A stretch of 64,000 bases of DNA. It comes from Halorubrum rutilum (GTDB lineage: Archaea > Halobacteriota > Halobacteria > Halobacteriales > Haloferacaceae). The notes below the pieces were generated by a model. That model was not told the DNA's origin and did not search any database. It saw only the letters and a program-made list of their open reading frames with translations. How positions within the stretch are numbered: the stretch's first letter is position 1; each line of letters opens with the position of its first letter. The stretch is from assembly GCF_024494565.1 (NCBI RefSeq), contig NZ_JANHDN010000002.1, positions 434,001 to 498,000 of the forward strand, in the 5' to 3' direction. The position numbers and the translations under genes were made by a program. Shown here piece after piece: positions 1-7,771 of this stretch.

Positions 1-117
1 CAGGAACAGGATCGGACCGAGGAACGAGGCGAAAAGCGCCGACGCGTGCGACAGCGCCGCCAGCGTCGTGTCGCCCTCGACGGTCTCGTCGTCGGTCTCG
101 GCGGCCGGTGTTGACAT
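1..117 (-). CDS. DUF4870-like small membrane protein, N-terminal part only
   Basis: The gene runs off the left edge; only the first 39 residues are present, starting at the ATG whose complement is at 115-117. The visible part is an acidic, Thr-rich N-terminus (about 18 residues) followed by a hydrophobic stretch with the pattern LAALSHASALF then FLGPILFL. That pattern resembles the opening of DUF4870 (Tic20-like) small membrane proteins, which start with a similar L-A-H-x-S helix and a G-P turn. The family assignment is an inference from a short fragment. The function of DUF4870 is unknown. Confidence 0.5.
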   Translation of the reverse strand, partial: MSTPAAETDDETVEGDTTLAALSHASALFASFLGPILFL

Positions 118-190
118 AGCGAACGGTCGGTTTCGGAGCTAATTCATAAGCTTTGGGAGACATCGGCGGCGGTGAGCGGTCCCACACCGC

Positions 191-787
191 TCAGTCGGCC
201 GCCGCCGGCTCGTCCCCGCCGGTGTCGTCCCCGCCGACCTCGGCCTCGGCCGCCGGCACGTCGTGGGTCCAGCGGGGCTCGATCTCGCGGTTCGCCATCA
301 CGATCCGGTCGCCGGCGTCGGTGTCGATCCGGGTCTTCCGGAGCTCGATCGCGGCGACCGTCCCGGTCACGCCCTTCGCCTCGACGCGGTAGCCGACGTT
401 GAAGTCGGGGTCGCGGAGGAGGTAGACGCCCGCGACCGTGTCTTCGATCATCTCGGAGAGCGCGTACGAGACGCCGAGCGCGATGAAGCCGACGGCGGTG
501 CCCAGGCTCGCCGCGATGTCGCCCATACCCACGACCTTCAGGAACGTCAGCGCGACGCCGAACCACAGGAAGATTGCCACGAGCGTGGCGATGAGGTCGC
601 CCACGAGCTCGCGGTCGCCGACGTAGATCCGGTCGATCGAGGTCCGGACCAGCGAGAGGACGACCCGCACCGTCAGGTACGCCAGCGCGAGGAAGATCAG
701 CCCCGAGAGCAGTCGCGGGATCGCGACCGCCAACCCCTCGACGAAGTTCGCGACCGACCGCGTCAGCAGCGACGGGAGCGTCGTCAT
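191..787 (-). CDS. Small MscS-family mechanosensitive channel
   Basis: A 198-residue membrane protein that probably gates ions or osmolytes in response to membrane tension. I chose the ATG at 787 (MTTLPSLL) over an upstream start at 883 because the extra 32 residues are Arg/Pro-rich and unlike a haloarchaeal protein. Two hydrophobic helices (about residues 15-45 and 60-85) precede the MscS pore-helix pattern at about 95-115 (GTAVGFIALGVSYALSEM, Gly/Ala spaced). A short beta domain follows (VGYRVEAKGVTGTVAAIELRKTRI) containing the family's G-x-V-x-x-I-x-L-R-x-T signature. The large C-terminal alpha/beta cage of E. coli MscS is missing and is replaced by an acidic Gly-rich tail. Pore-type MscS is likely; the physiological role is inferred. 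Confidence 0.8.
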   Translation of the reverse strand: MTTLPSLLTRSVANFVEGLAVAIPRLLSGLIFLALAYLTVRVVLSLVRTSIDRIYVGDRELVGDLIATLVAIFLWFGVALTFLKVVGMGDIAASLGTAVGFIALGVSYALSEMIEDTVAGVYLLRDPDFNVGYRVEAKGVTGTVAAIELRKTRIDTDAGDRIVMANREIEPRWTHDVPAAEAEVGGDDTGGDEPAAAD

Positions 788-915
788 GGCGCGCACGACG
801 ACGGCCGGCGGTGAAAAGGTGGCGGGGTCGGCCGGCCTCGCCGTCCCGCTCCGGAGCCGGCGGGGACGCCCCGCCAAGCGCAACGCCTGTAAGCCCCCGG
901 AGAGAGGGAGTTCGT

Positions 916-1932
916 ATGACCGTCTGTGAGGCGCCGGGGAAGGTGTACCTCTTCGGCGAACACGCCGTCGTCTACGGCGAGCCCGCCGTGCCGGCCGCGA
1001 TCGAGCGACGCGCGACCGTGAGCGTCGAGCCGCGCGACGACGACCACGTGCGCGTCGAGGCCGAGGACCTCTCGCTCGACGGCTTCACCGTGGAGTACTC
1101 CGGCGGCACCGGCGACCGCCCCGACGTCGACGTGCCGACGCCGCTGGTCGAGGCCGCGATGGGCTACGTCGACGCCGCGGTCGAGCAGGCGCGCGACGCG
1201 GCCGACGCCCCCGACGCCGGCTTCGACATCGCCGTCGAGAGCGACATCCCGCTCGGGGCCGGCCTCGGCTCGTCGGCGGCCGTCGTCGTCGCCGGCATCG
1301 ACGCCGCGACGCGGGCGCTCGGGGAGCCGCTGGACCGACGCGAACTCGCCGAGCGCGCGTACCGCGCCGAGTACGAGGTGCAGGACGGGCAGGCCTCGCG
1401 CGCCGACACGTTCTGCTCGGCGACGGGCGGCGCGGTCCGCGTCGAGGGCGACGACTGCGAGCCGATCGAGGCGCCGAACCTCCCGCTCGTCGTCGGCTTC
1501 GACGGCGGCGCCGGCGACACCGGCGAGCTCGTGGCCGGCGTCGGCGCGCTCCGCGAGGAGTACGGGTTCGCGGCCGACGCCGTCGAGTCGATCGGCGACC
1601 TCGTCCGGACCGGGGAGGCGCTGCTGGCGGACGCCGCGCCCGGGGAGGAGCCCCCGGCGGCGCTGCTCGCGGAGCTCGGCGAGCTGATGGACTTCAACCA
1701 CGGCCTGCTCTCGGCGCTCGGCGTCTCGGCGCGCTCGCTCGACGCGATGGTGTGGGCCGCTCGCGACGCGGGCGCGCACGGCGCGAAGCTCACCGGCGCG
1801 GGCGGCGGCGGCTGCATCGTCGCCCTCGACGCGAGCGACGCGACGGAGACCGCGCTCTCCTTCACGCAGGGCTGCGAGGAGGCGTTCCGCGCCGAGCTGG
1901 CGACGGAGGGCGTCCGGGTGGTGGAGCCGTGA
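916..1932 (+). CDS. mvk: Mevalonate kinase
   Basis: ATP-dependent phosphorylation of mevalonate to 5-phosphomevalonate in the archaeal isoprenoid (ether lipid) pathway; cytosolic GHMP-family kinase. The 338-residue product fits the family. Motif 1 at residues 8-21 reads GKVYLFGEHAVVYG, the ATP-binding GHMP motif P-L-G-A-G-L-G-S-S is at about 113-121, and the C-terminal motif K-L-T-G-A-G-G-G-G-C is at about 289-300. The start at 916 is favoured because motif 1 begins only 8 residues later; an upstream in-frame ATG at 811 would add Arg/Pro-rich sequence. Its stop overlaps the GTG start of the next gene by 4 nt, so the two kinases are almost certainly cotranscribed and translationally coupled. 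Confidence 0.95.
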   Translation: MTVCEAPGKVYLFGEHAVVYGEPAVPAAIERRATVSVEPRDDDHVRVEAEDLSLDGFTVEYSGGTGDRPDVDVPTPLVEAAMGYVDAAVEQARDAADAPDAGFDIAVESDIPLGAGLGSSAAVVVAGIDAATRALGEPLDRRELAERAYRAEYEVQDGQASRADTFCSATGGAVRVEGDDCEPIEAPNLPLVVGFDGGAGDTGELVAGVGALREEYGFAADAVESIGDLVRTGEALLADAAPGEEPPAALLAELGELMDFNHGLLSALGVSARSLDAMVWAARDAGAHGAKLTGAGGGGCIVALDASDATETALSFTQGCEEAFRAELATEGVRVVEP

Positions 1933-2720
1933 GCGCGGACGCCGGAGCGGGCGAGGCGGACGGCGACCCCCCCGTCGTGCTCAAGCTCGGCGGGAGCCTG
2001 ATCACGGAGAAGGACCGGCCGGAGACGCTCGACGAGGCGGCCCTCGCGGCCGCCTGCGACGCGGTCGCCGACGCCCTCGCCGACGGGACGGTCGAGCGCC
2101 TCGTCGTCGTCCACGGCGGCGGGAGCTTCGGCCACCACCACGCCAGCGAGCACGGCGTGTCGACGAGCGCGGGGACCCGCGACCCGGCGGCGGTGACGGA
2201 CGTCCACGGCGCGATGACGGCGCTGAACCGGGCGGTGCTCGACCGGCTCCACGACCGCGACGTGCCCGCGGCGCCCGTCCATCCCCTGTCGCTCGCGGCC
2301 CGCCCGGAGGGGGTCGACGGCGCCCTTGACCTGCCGCTCTCGTCGACGGCGACGCTGCTCGGCGAGGGGTTCGTCCCGGTGCTCCACGGCGACGGCGTCG
2401 CGACCGCGGGCGCCGGGGTGACGGTGGTCTCGGGCGACGAGCTGGTCGTCGAGCTCGCGGCCGGCCTCGGCGCGCGCCGCGTCGGCGTCTGCTCGACCGT
2501 CCCGGGCGTCCTCGACGGCGACGGCGACGTGATCCCCGCGATCGACGACTTCGAGGCGGTCGCGGACGCGCTCGGCGCGAGCGACGCGACCGACGTCTCC
2601 GGCGGGATGGCCGCGAAGGTGCGGGAGCTCCTGGCGCTCGACGCCCCGGCCCACGTGTTCGGCGCCGAGGGGCTGGCGCCGTTCCTGCGCGGCGAGGACG
2701 CGGGGACCCGGATCGACTGA
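1929..2720 (+). CDS. Isopentenyl phosphate kinase
   Basis: Phosphorylates isopentenyl phosphate to IPP, the last step of the archaeal alternative mevalonate pathway. This 263-residue amino-acid-kinase-fold protein starts at a GTG that overlaps the mvk stop (GTGA). Residues about 16-23 read V-V-L-K-L-G-G-S, the family's phosphate-binding opening. At about 58-70 the signature H-G-G-G-S-F-G-H-H holds the histidine known in archaeal IPKs to contact the substrate phosphate. The C-terminal half has the T-D-V-S-G-G-M-A-A-K-V motif of the kinase fold. Pairing with mvk is the usual haloarchaeal arrangement. A generic acetylglutamate-kinase-like enzyme is unlikely given motif and context. Confidence 0.93.
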   Translation: MSADAGAGEADGDPPVVLKLGGSLITEKDRPETLDEAALAAACDAVADALADGTVERLVVVHGGGSFGHHHASEHGVSTSAGTRDPAAVTDVHGAMTALNRAVLDRLHDRDVPAAPVHPLSLAARPEGVDGALDLPLSSTATLLGEGFVPVLHGDGVATAGAGVTVVSGDELVVELAAGLGARRVGVCSTVPGVLDGDGDVIPAIDDFEAVADALGASDATDVSGGMAAKVRELLALDAPAHVFGAEGLAPFLRGEDAGTRID

Positions 2721-2756
2721 CCGGCGTCGGCGGCTCCCCGACCCCGTACAGAACCC

Positions 2757-2761
2757 TTATT
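2757..2761 (+). promoter_or_regulatory. TATA-like box of the Mrp gene
   Basis: A TTATT core within CCCTTATTCGG lies 25-29 nt before the ATG at 2786, the spacing expected for a leaderless archaeal transcript. Confidence 0.5.
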
Positions 2762-2785
2762 CGGCCCACCGCCCTCCCTCCGGGC

Positions 2786-3841
2786 ATGAACGAAGCGGAC
2801 GTGCGAGAGCGGCTCGCGGACGTGCGGGACCCCGATCTGGGGGACGACATCGTCTCGCTCGGGCTGGTGAACGACGTCGCCGTCGAGGGGGACGAGAGCG
2901 GGGCCGGCGGGACGGTCCGCGTGTCGCTCGCGCTCGGCGCCCCCTTCTCGCCCCACGAGTCCGAGATCGCCGAGGACGTCCGGGCGGCGCTCGCCGACAC
3001 CGGGCTCGACGTGGAGCTGTCGGCGTCGGTCCCCGACGAGCTGGACGCGGACGAGCAGGTGCTGCCGGGCGTGAAGAACGTGATCGCGGTCGCCTCCGGG
3101 AAGGGCGGCGTCGGCAAGTCGACGATGGCCGTGAACGTCGCCGCGGGGCTCTCGGAGCTCGGCGCGCGCGTCGGCCTGTTCGACGCCGACGTGTACGGGC
3201 CGAACGTCCCCCGGATGGTCTCGGCCGAGGAGCGCCCGCAGACCGACGGCGAGACGATCGTCCCCCCCGAGCGGTTCGGGGTGAAGCTGATGAGCATGGA
3301 CTTCCTCACCGGCGAGGACGATCCGGTCATCTGGCGCGGGCCGATGGTCCACAAGATCATCACCCAGCTCGTCGAGGACGTGGAGTGGGGCGAGCTCGAC
3401 TACCTGATCATGGACCTCCCGCCGGGGACCGGCGACACCCAGCTCACCATCCTCCAGACACTCCCGCTGACGGGCGCCGTGATCGTCACGACCCCGCAGG
3501 AGGTCGCGCTCGACGACGCGGTGAAGGGGCTCCGGATGTTCGGCAAACACGACACGAACGTGCTCGGGATCGCGGAGAACATGGCCGGCTTCCGGTGCCC
3601 GGACTGCGGCGGCTTCCACGAGATCTTCGGCTCCGGCGGCGGGAAGGCGCTGGCGGGGGAGCACGACCTCCCCTTCCTGGGCGGCGTCCCGCTCGACCCG
3701 GCGGTCCGGACCGGCGGCGACGACGGCGAGCCGGTCGTGCTCGACGAGGGGGAGACCGCCGACGCGTTCCGGGTGATCGTGGAGAACGTCGCGAACAACG
3801 CCGGCGTCGTCCGCCGCCGCGGGGTGAGCGAGGAGCGATGA
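2786..3841 (+). CDS. Mrp/Nbp35-family Fe-S cluster carrier ATPase
   Basis: Likely scaffold or carrier that delivers [4Fe-4S] clusters to cytosolic apoproteins. The 351-residue product has an N-terminal MIP18/DUF59-like domain (about 1-85, opening with an R-D-P-D-L motif). It is followed by a deviant-Walker ParA/MinD-type ATPase: P-loop G-K-G-G-V-G-K-S-T at about 105-113, switch D-A-D-V-Y-G-P-N at about 133-140, and the Mrp signature D-L-P-P-G-T-G-D at about 210-217. The C-P-D-C-G-G pair at about 271-276 is the bridging CxxC that holds the cluster. A TATA-like box sits just upstream of the start. The last codons overlap the start of the next small gene, suggesting coexpression. Confidence 0.93.
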   Translation: MNEADVRERLADVRDPDLGDDIVSLGLVNDVAVEGDESGAGGTVRVSLALGAPFSPHESEIAEDVRAALADTGLDVELSASVPDELDADEQVLPGVKNVIAVASGKGGVGKSTMAVNVAAGLSELGARVGLFDADVYGPNVPRMVSAEERPQTDGETIVPPERFGVKLMSMDFLTGEDDPVIWRGPMVHKIITQLVEDVEWGELDYLIMDLPPGTGDTQLTILQTLPLTGAVIVTTPQEVALDDAVKGLRMFGKHDTNVLGIAENMAGFRCPDCGGFHEIFGSGGGKALAGEHDLPFLGGVPLDPAVRTGGDDGEPVVLDEGETADAFRVIVENVANNAGVVRRRGVSEER

Positions 3842-4203
3842 GCGGGGAGCGCGACGACGGCGAGCCCGCGGGCGACGGGGACGCGGGCGACCGACCCGCA
3901 GGCGGGGCGAAGGGCGACGACCCCGCCGACCCCCTCGACGCCGCCGGCGTGGACCCGGTCGTCCCGGACGCCGTCGCCGACGCGGCCGACGAGGAGTTCC
4001 CCGACGACGACGAGATCCGCGCGTTCCTCCGTGAGGTCGCGGCCGACGTGCGCGGCGACAGCTCCGAGAGCAAGCAGCTCTCGGCGGTCCTCTACCGGGT
4101 GTCTGACCTGTACGACCCCGACGAGCAGACCTCGCCGGAGGAGATCTATCTGAACGTCCGGCACATCATGCGGATCAAGGCGGAAGGCGGACTCCGTCGC
4201 TGA
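3838..4203 (+). CDS. Small acidic haloarchaeal protein coupled to mrp
   Basis: A 121-residue protein whose ATG overlaps the end of the Mrp gene (ATGA). The first 45 residues are low-complexity Gly/Asp/Pro, probably disordered. The remainder is a compact helical-looking domain (about 52-121) with E-I-R-A-F-L-R-E-V-A-A-D-V, K-Q-L-S-A-V-L-Y-R-V-S-D-L-Y and a C-terminal Y-L-N-V-R-H-I-M-R-I-K. No Cys and no membrane segment are visible. I do not recognise the family. Translational coupling to an Fe-S carrier suggests a role near cluster delivery, but nothing in the protein itself shows that. Confidence 0.75.
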   Translation: MSGERDDGEPAGDGDAGDRPAGGAKGDDPADPLDAAGVDPVVPDAVADAADEEFPDDDEIRAFLREVAADVRGDSSESKQLSAVLYRVSDLYDPDEQTSPEEIYLNVRHIMRIKAEGGLRR

Positions 4204-4269
4204 GGCGCGCGGGACGGGCGGACGTCCGAGCGATCGGAACGCGTCGCCGGCTTCCTCGACCGCCGCCGC

Positions 4270-6144
4270 TCAGTCGTCCGAACCGTCCCTCGACGCGGAG
4301 TCGATCGGCCGCTCGTCCAGCGGCGTCGCCTCGTCGACGACGTCAGCCAGGCCGAGCCGATCGAGGGTCTCCGGCGTCGGCAGGCCGCGCGGACCCCAGC
4401 CGCGGGCGGCGTAGTACCGGTCCAGCAGGCGGTCGAACGCGTCGCCGTCGACGCCAGGGGTCCCGTCGGCCGCGGCCGAGCCGAGCGGGGCGGGGAGCGC
4501 GTCGTCCGTGCGGTCGAACCCCTCGCGGGCGTTGAACAGCCGCGTGAGGGTCCAGATCCGCTCGCCGGTCGTCGCGAGCGCGACGTCAGAGCCGGCGGCC
4601 GGGTGGTCGACCGCCGCGAGCCACTCCGCGCCGAGGTCGGTCCAGACCGCCTCGCCGACGAAGTCGTCGACGACGAGGCTCCAGAGCACGGACCGGGCGT
4701 TCTGTTCGCCGACCACGCCGCGCACCAGGTCGCCGGGCGAGCGCTCGCCGGCGGCGAACGGCTCGCTGTCCTGCGGTCGCGCCCGGCGGTGACACGCGCC
4801 GCGGTCGCTCGTCGCGTACGCGAGGGCGACGCCGACCGCGGCGCGGGGGTCGAAGCCGGGCAGCGCCATCGACTTCACCGTGGGCACCAACCCCTCGCCG
4901 CCGAACCGCGCCGCGGCGACGTCGATCCCGTCGGCGAGCGCGTCCGGGAGGTCGGGGTCGATGTCGAGGTCGGGAGGCGCCTCGCGGGCCGCGATCGCCT
5001 CCAGCAGTCGCTCGGCCCCGTCGGCGTCGCCGAACCCGACCGGACAGTCGACGACGCCCGCCTCCCCGGCGCGGACCGCCCACGCGACCGCGTTGCCCGC
5101 GCCGATCACGTCGAGGCCGAGCCGGTCGCAGACGCCGCAGAGCTCGACGACGCGGTCGAAGTCGTCGATCCCCAGCCCCGCGCCGAGCGTGATCGGCGCC
5201 GCGCCGCGCGGGACCACCTCGCCGTCGGGCGTGTCGATCCGGAAGCCGCCGGGGACGACCGGCCCGTCGCCCTCGGGGCGTCCCGGCTCGTCGCCGGCTC
5301 CCCGGTCGCCGACCCGCTCACGCCCCGTCGCGCGCTCCAGCGCGGCCTCGACCCCGATGTCGTCGGTCCCCTCGAACCCGGTCTCGGTCCACCCCTCGGC
5401 GGCGAGGATCCCGACCTCGTTCGCGTAGTCGACCGTCTCGACCGTCTCGCCGGCCGCCTGCCACTCGCCGGTCGGATCCCGGCCGTACGCCGCCGCGTCG
5501 CGGTCGCGGAGGGCCGCGAGGTCGTCCGGGACGGCCGGCGGGGGACCGCGGGCGACGACGGCCTTCAGGCGCTTCGATCCCATCACCGCGCCGGCCCCGC
5601 CGCGGCCCGCGTGGTGGGCGCCGCCGTCGCTCGCGACCGTCGCGTAGGCCGCCTCGCGCTCGCCGGCGGGACCGACGCAGGCGACCCCGGCGTCCGGGAA
5701 GCGCTCCGCGGTCTCGGCGGCGTCGGCGCCCCACGCGTCGCTCGGCTCGATCCGGGCGCGCCCCTCCTCGACCTCGATCCGGACCGGGCGGTCGGCGGCG
5801 CCGGTCACGAGCAGCCCGAGGCAGTCGTCGAGCGAGCCCGCGAGCCGGTCGGCGAAGTCGCCGCCGGCGTACGAGTCGAGGAAGCCGCCGGTGAGCGGGG
5901 ACTTCGTCACCGCGGCGTAACGCGTCTCCCCGGGGAGGTAGCCCGCGAGCGGTCCGACGAGGAAACAGAGGAGGTTCGCCGGCCCCGTCGGGTCCGTCCC
6001 CGGCGACAGCGCCTCGTAGAGGTAGCGCGCGCCGAGCCCCTTCCCCCCGAGGAAGTCGCGCCGCCAGCCGCGCGGGACGCGCTCGCGGGCGGTCTCGCCG
6101 GCCGAGAGGTCGACGCGGAGGACGCGGGTTCGGCTCCGACTCAT
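4270..6144 (-). CDS. Aldehyde ferredoxin oxidoreductase (tungsten enzyme family)
   Basis: A 624-residue AOR-family oxidoreductase that would oxidise aldehydes to carboxylates with ferredoxin as acceptor, using a W (or Mo) bis-pyranopterin and a [4Fe-4S] cluster. The N-terminal domain (about 1-205) has the family's F-L-G-G-K-G-L-G-A-R-Y-L-Y-E block (about 30-43), T-K-S-P-L-T-G at about 83-89 and R-G-G-A-G-A-V-M-G-S-K-R-L-K at about 180-193. The cluster-binding C-G-V-C-D-R-L-G-L-D lies at about 337-346 and a further Cys in G-A-C-H-R at about 450. Substrate cannot be read from sequence. It is divergent from the YqeC-like gene across about 150 nt, a neighbourhood that fits Mo/W enzyme maturation. 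Confidence 0.88.
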   Translation of the reverse strand: MSRSRTRVLRVDLSAGETARERVPRGWRRDFLGGKGLGARYLYEALSPGTDPTGPANLLCFLVGPLAGYLPGETRYAAVTKSPLTGGFLDSYAGGDFADRLAGSLDDCLGLLVTGAADRPVRIEVEEGRARIEPSDAWGADAAETAERFPDAGVACVGPAGEREAAYATVASDGGAHHAGRGGAGAVMGSKRLKAVVARGPPPAVPDDLAALRDRDAAAYGRDPTGEWQAAGETVETVDYANEVGILAAEGWTETGFEGTDDIGVEAALERATGRERVGDRGAGDEPGRPEGDGPVVPGGFRIDTPDGEVVPRGAAPITLGAGLGIDDFDRVVELCGVCDRLGLDVIGAGNAVAWAVRAGEAGVVDCPVGFGDADGAERLLEAIAAREAPPDLDIDPDLPDALADGIDVAAARFGGEGLVPTVKSMALPGFDPRAAVGVALAYATSDRGACHRRARPQDSEPFAAGERSPGDLVRGVVGEQNARSVLWSLVVDDFVGEAVWTDLGAEWLAAVDHPAAGSDVALATTGERIWTLTRLFNAREGFDRTDDALPAPLGSAAADGTPGVDGDAFDRLLDRYYAARGWGPRGLPTPETLDRLGLADVVDEATPLDERPIDSASRDGSDD

Positions 6145-6296
6145 TCAGACGCCCTGCGCGGCGGAGACGTATCAATCTGTTCGCCGGCCGGCTCGGACCG
6201 CGTTCGGCGCCCGGCCCGGACCGTCCGGCCGCCGGTCCCGACCGCCGCGCCGACCGGACCGCCAGAGTGAGGCCCGCGGCGACCGAACGGCCGGCC

Positions 6297-7028
6297 ATGG
6301 ACCTGACGACCGCGCTCGACGCCCGCGACGCGACCGTCTGCGTCGTCGGCGCGGGCGGCAAGAAGTCGACGCTGTTCGCGCTCGCCGACCGACTCGACCG
6401 GGCGGTAGTGACCGCCAGCGTCCGGATCCCGATCTTCGACGACCGCGTCGCCGCGGTGCGCGTGACCGAGGACCCGATCGCCGCGATCGAGGCGGCGGAA
6501 TCCGGCGACTGGCCGCTCGGGCTGGTCCCCGAGCGCGACCGGTCGGACCGGTACCTCGGGTACGACACCGACACGGTCGGCGGGATCGCCGACGCCGCGC
6601 CGGGCGCGACGCTCGTGAAGGCGGACGGCGCGCGGCTCCGGGAGTTCAAGGCGCCGGGCGACCGCGAGCCGCAGATCCCGTCGAACGCGGATGTCGTCGT
6701 CCCGATCGCGAGCGCGCACGTCGTCGGCGAGCCCCTCACCGAGGAGCTCGTCCACCGGCCGGACGCGGTCGCCGCGATCACGGGCCGCGAGATCGGCGAC
6801 GAGATCCGCCCCGCCGACGTCGCGACCGTCCTCGCGAGCCCGGCCGGCGGGCTGAAGGGCGTCCCCGGCGGCGCGACCGCGATCCCGGTCGTGAACAAGG
6901 TCGACGACGAGTCGGACGCGGCCGCGGCCCGGGCGGTCGCCCGAGAGACCCTCTATCGCGCCGACGTGCCGCGCGTCCTCCTCACGCGCCTGATCGCGGA
7001 CGATCCGGTCGTCGAGGTCGTCGAGTAG
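6297..7028 (+). CDS. YqeC-like putative Mo/Se-hydroxylase accessory protein
   Basis: A 243-residue protein resembling YqeC, a factor found with selenium-dependent molybdenum hydroxylases and Mo-cofactor genes in bacteria. Evidence: an atypical P-loop at residues 18-25 (G-A-G-G-K-K-S-T, the YqeC variant), K-A-D-G-A-R at about 103-108, then F-K-A-P-G-D-x-E-P-x-I-P, and an N-K-V-D GTPase-like motif near 199. All of these occur in that order in YqeC. I use the ATG at 6297; an in-frame GTG at 6267 would add ten residues. It faces away from the AOR gene, so here it may serve a tungsten or molybdenum enzyme rather than a selenium one. The biochemical activity of the family is not established to my knowledge. 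Confidence 0.75.
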   Translation: MDLTTALDARDATVCVVGAGGKKSTLFALADRLDRAVVTASVRIPIFDDRVAAVRVTEDPIAAIEAAESGDWPLGLVPERDRSDRYLGYDTDTVGGIADAAPGATLVKADGARLREFKAPGDREPQIPSNADVVVPIASAHVVGEPLTEELVHRPDAVAAITGREIGDEIRPADVATVLASPAGGLKGVPGGATAIPVVNKVDDESDAAAARAVARETLYRADVPRVLLTRLIADDPVVEVVE

Positions 7029-7057
7029 GGACCCGGCGAGCGGGCCGGCCGGTCCGT

Positions 7058-7681
7058 CTACGATCGCGCGTCAGAGAGCTCCTCGAACGACCGCCAGAGC
7101 GCCCGGTACAGCGTCCACGCGTCGACGCCGGTCCGCTCCATCACGGCCCGACAGGCGTCGTCGAACCGCCGGTAGTCGGCGATCGACGGCGGGTCCGGGT
7201 AGGGGTCGTCGAACTCGCCGGCCGCGGCCAACACCGCCCACGTCCGGCGGTCGATCGCGACGAACCGCTCGGGGGCGAGGAACTGGCAGAACCCCGACGC
7301 GACCGCGACGTCGACCCCGTCGAGCGCGGCGAGCGCGTCGAGGGCGGCGTCGACGTCGCGGTCGGCTGAGACATCGTCGTCGCTCCCGCCTTCGCCCCGC
7401 GTCCCGACCGCTTCCGCGGCCGTTTCGACGGCGTCCGCCACGTCGCCGAAGTCGTTGTCGCGGAACGCCTCCTCGCGCTCGCGCCGCTCTCGGTCCGGGT
7501 AGTCGCCGAGGTACCGCCGGAAGTACCACCGGACGACCCACTGGGCGTCCCGCCGACCGTACTCGTCGCCGGCGAACGTCTCCGGGACCGTCTCGACGTG
7601 TTGCAGCTCCACGTCGTACAGCGGTTCCGCCTCCGCGTACGCCCGGGCGCGGTCCCGGACGGTCGACTCGCTCAGGTCCAT
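7058..7681 (-). CDS. Uncharacterised protein with a helix-hairpin-helix-like segment
   Basis: A 207-residue soluble protein. The N-terminal half is acidic and variable, including a D/E/R-rich linker at about 75-110. The C-terminal part has a recognisable order: L-D-G-V-D-V-A-V-A-S-G-F (about 122-133, HhH-like G-V-x-V-A-S), P-E-R-F-V-A-I-D-R-R-T-W (about 138-149), a Tyr/Asp-rich segment, then L-Y-R-A-L-W near the end. I have seen this G-V-x-V-A-S/D-P-E-R-F-x-x-I-D/L-x-R-A-L-W order in bacterial hypothetical proteins related to HhH-type DNA glycosylase folds. No catalytic Lys/Asp of a glycosylase is evident, so I assign no function. It is convergent with the upstream YqeC-like gene. Confidence 0.65.
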   Translation of the reverse strand: MDLSESTVRDRARAYAEAEPLYDVELQHVETVPETFAGDEYGRRDAQWVVRWYFRRYLGDYPDRERREREEAFRDNDFGDVADAVETAAEAVGTRGEGGSDDDVSADRDVDAALDALAALDGVDVAVASGFCQFLAPERFVAIDRRTWAVLAAAGEFDDPYPDPPSIADYRRFDDACRAVMERTGVDAWTLYRALWRSFEELSDARS

Positions 7682-7771
7682 CGCCTCGCGGTAGGGGGGT
7701 CGAACGGATGAACGTTGGTCCCGATCGTTCCGATCGATCGTTTCATACCGGCGTGGTCACTGGTACCGCAC

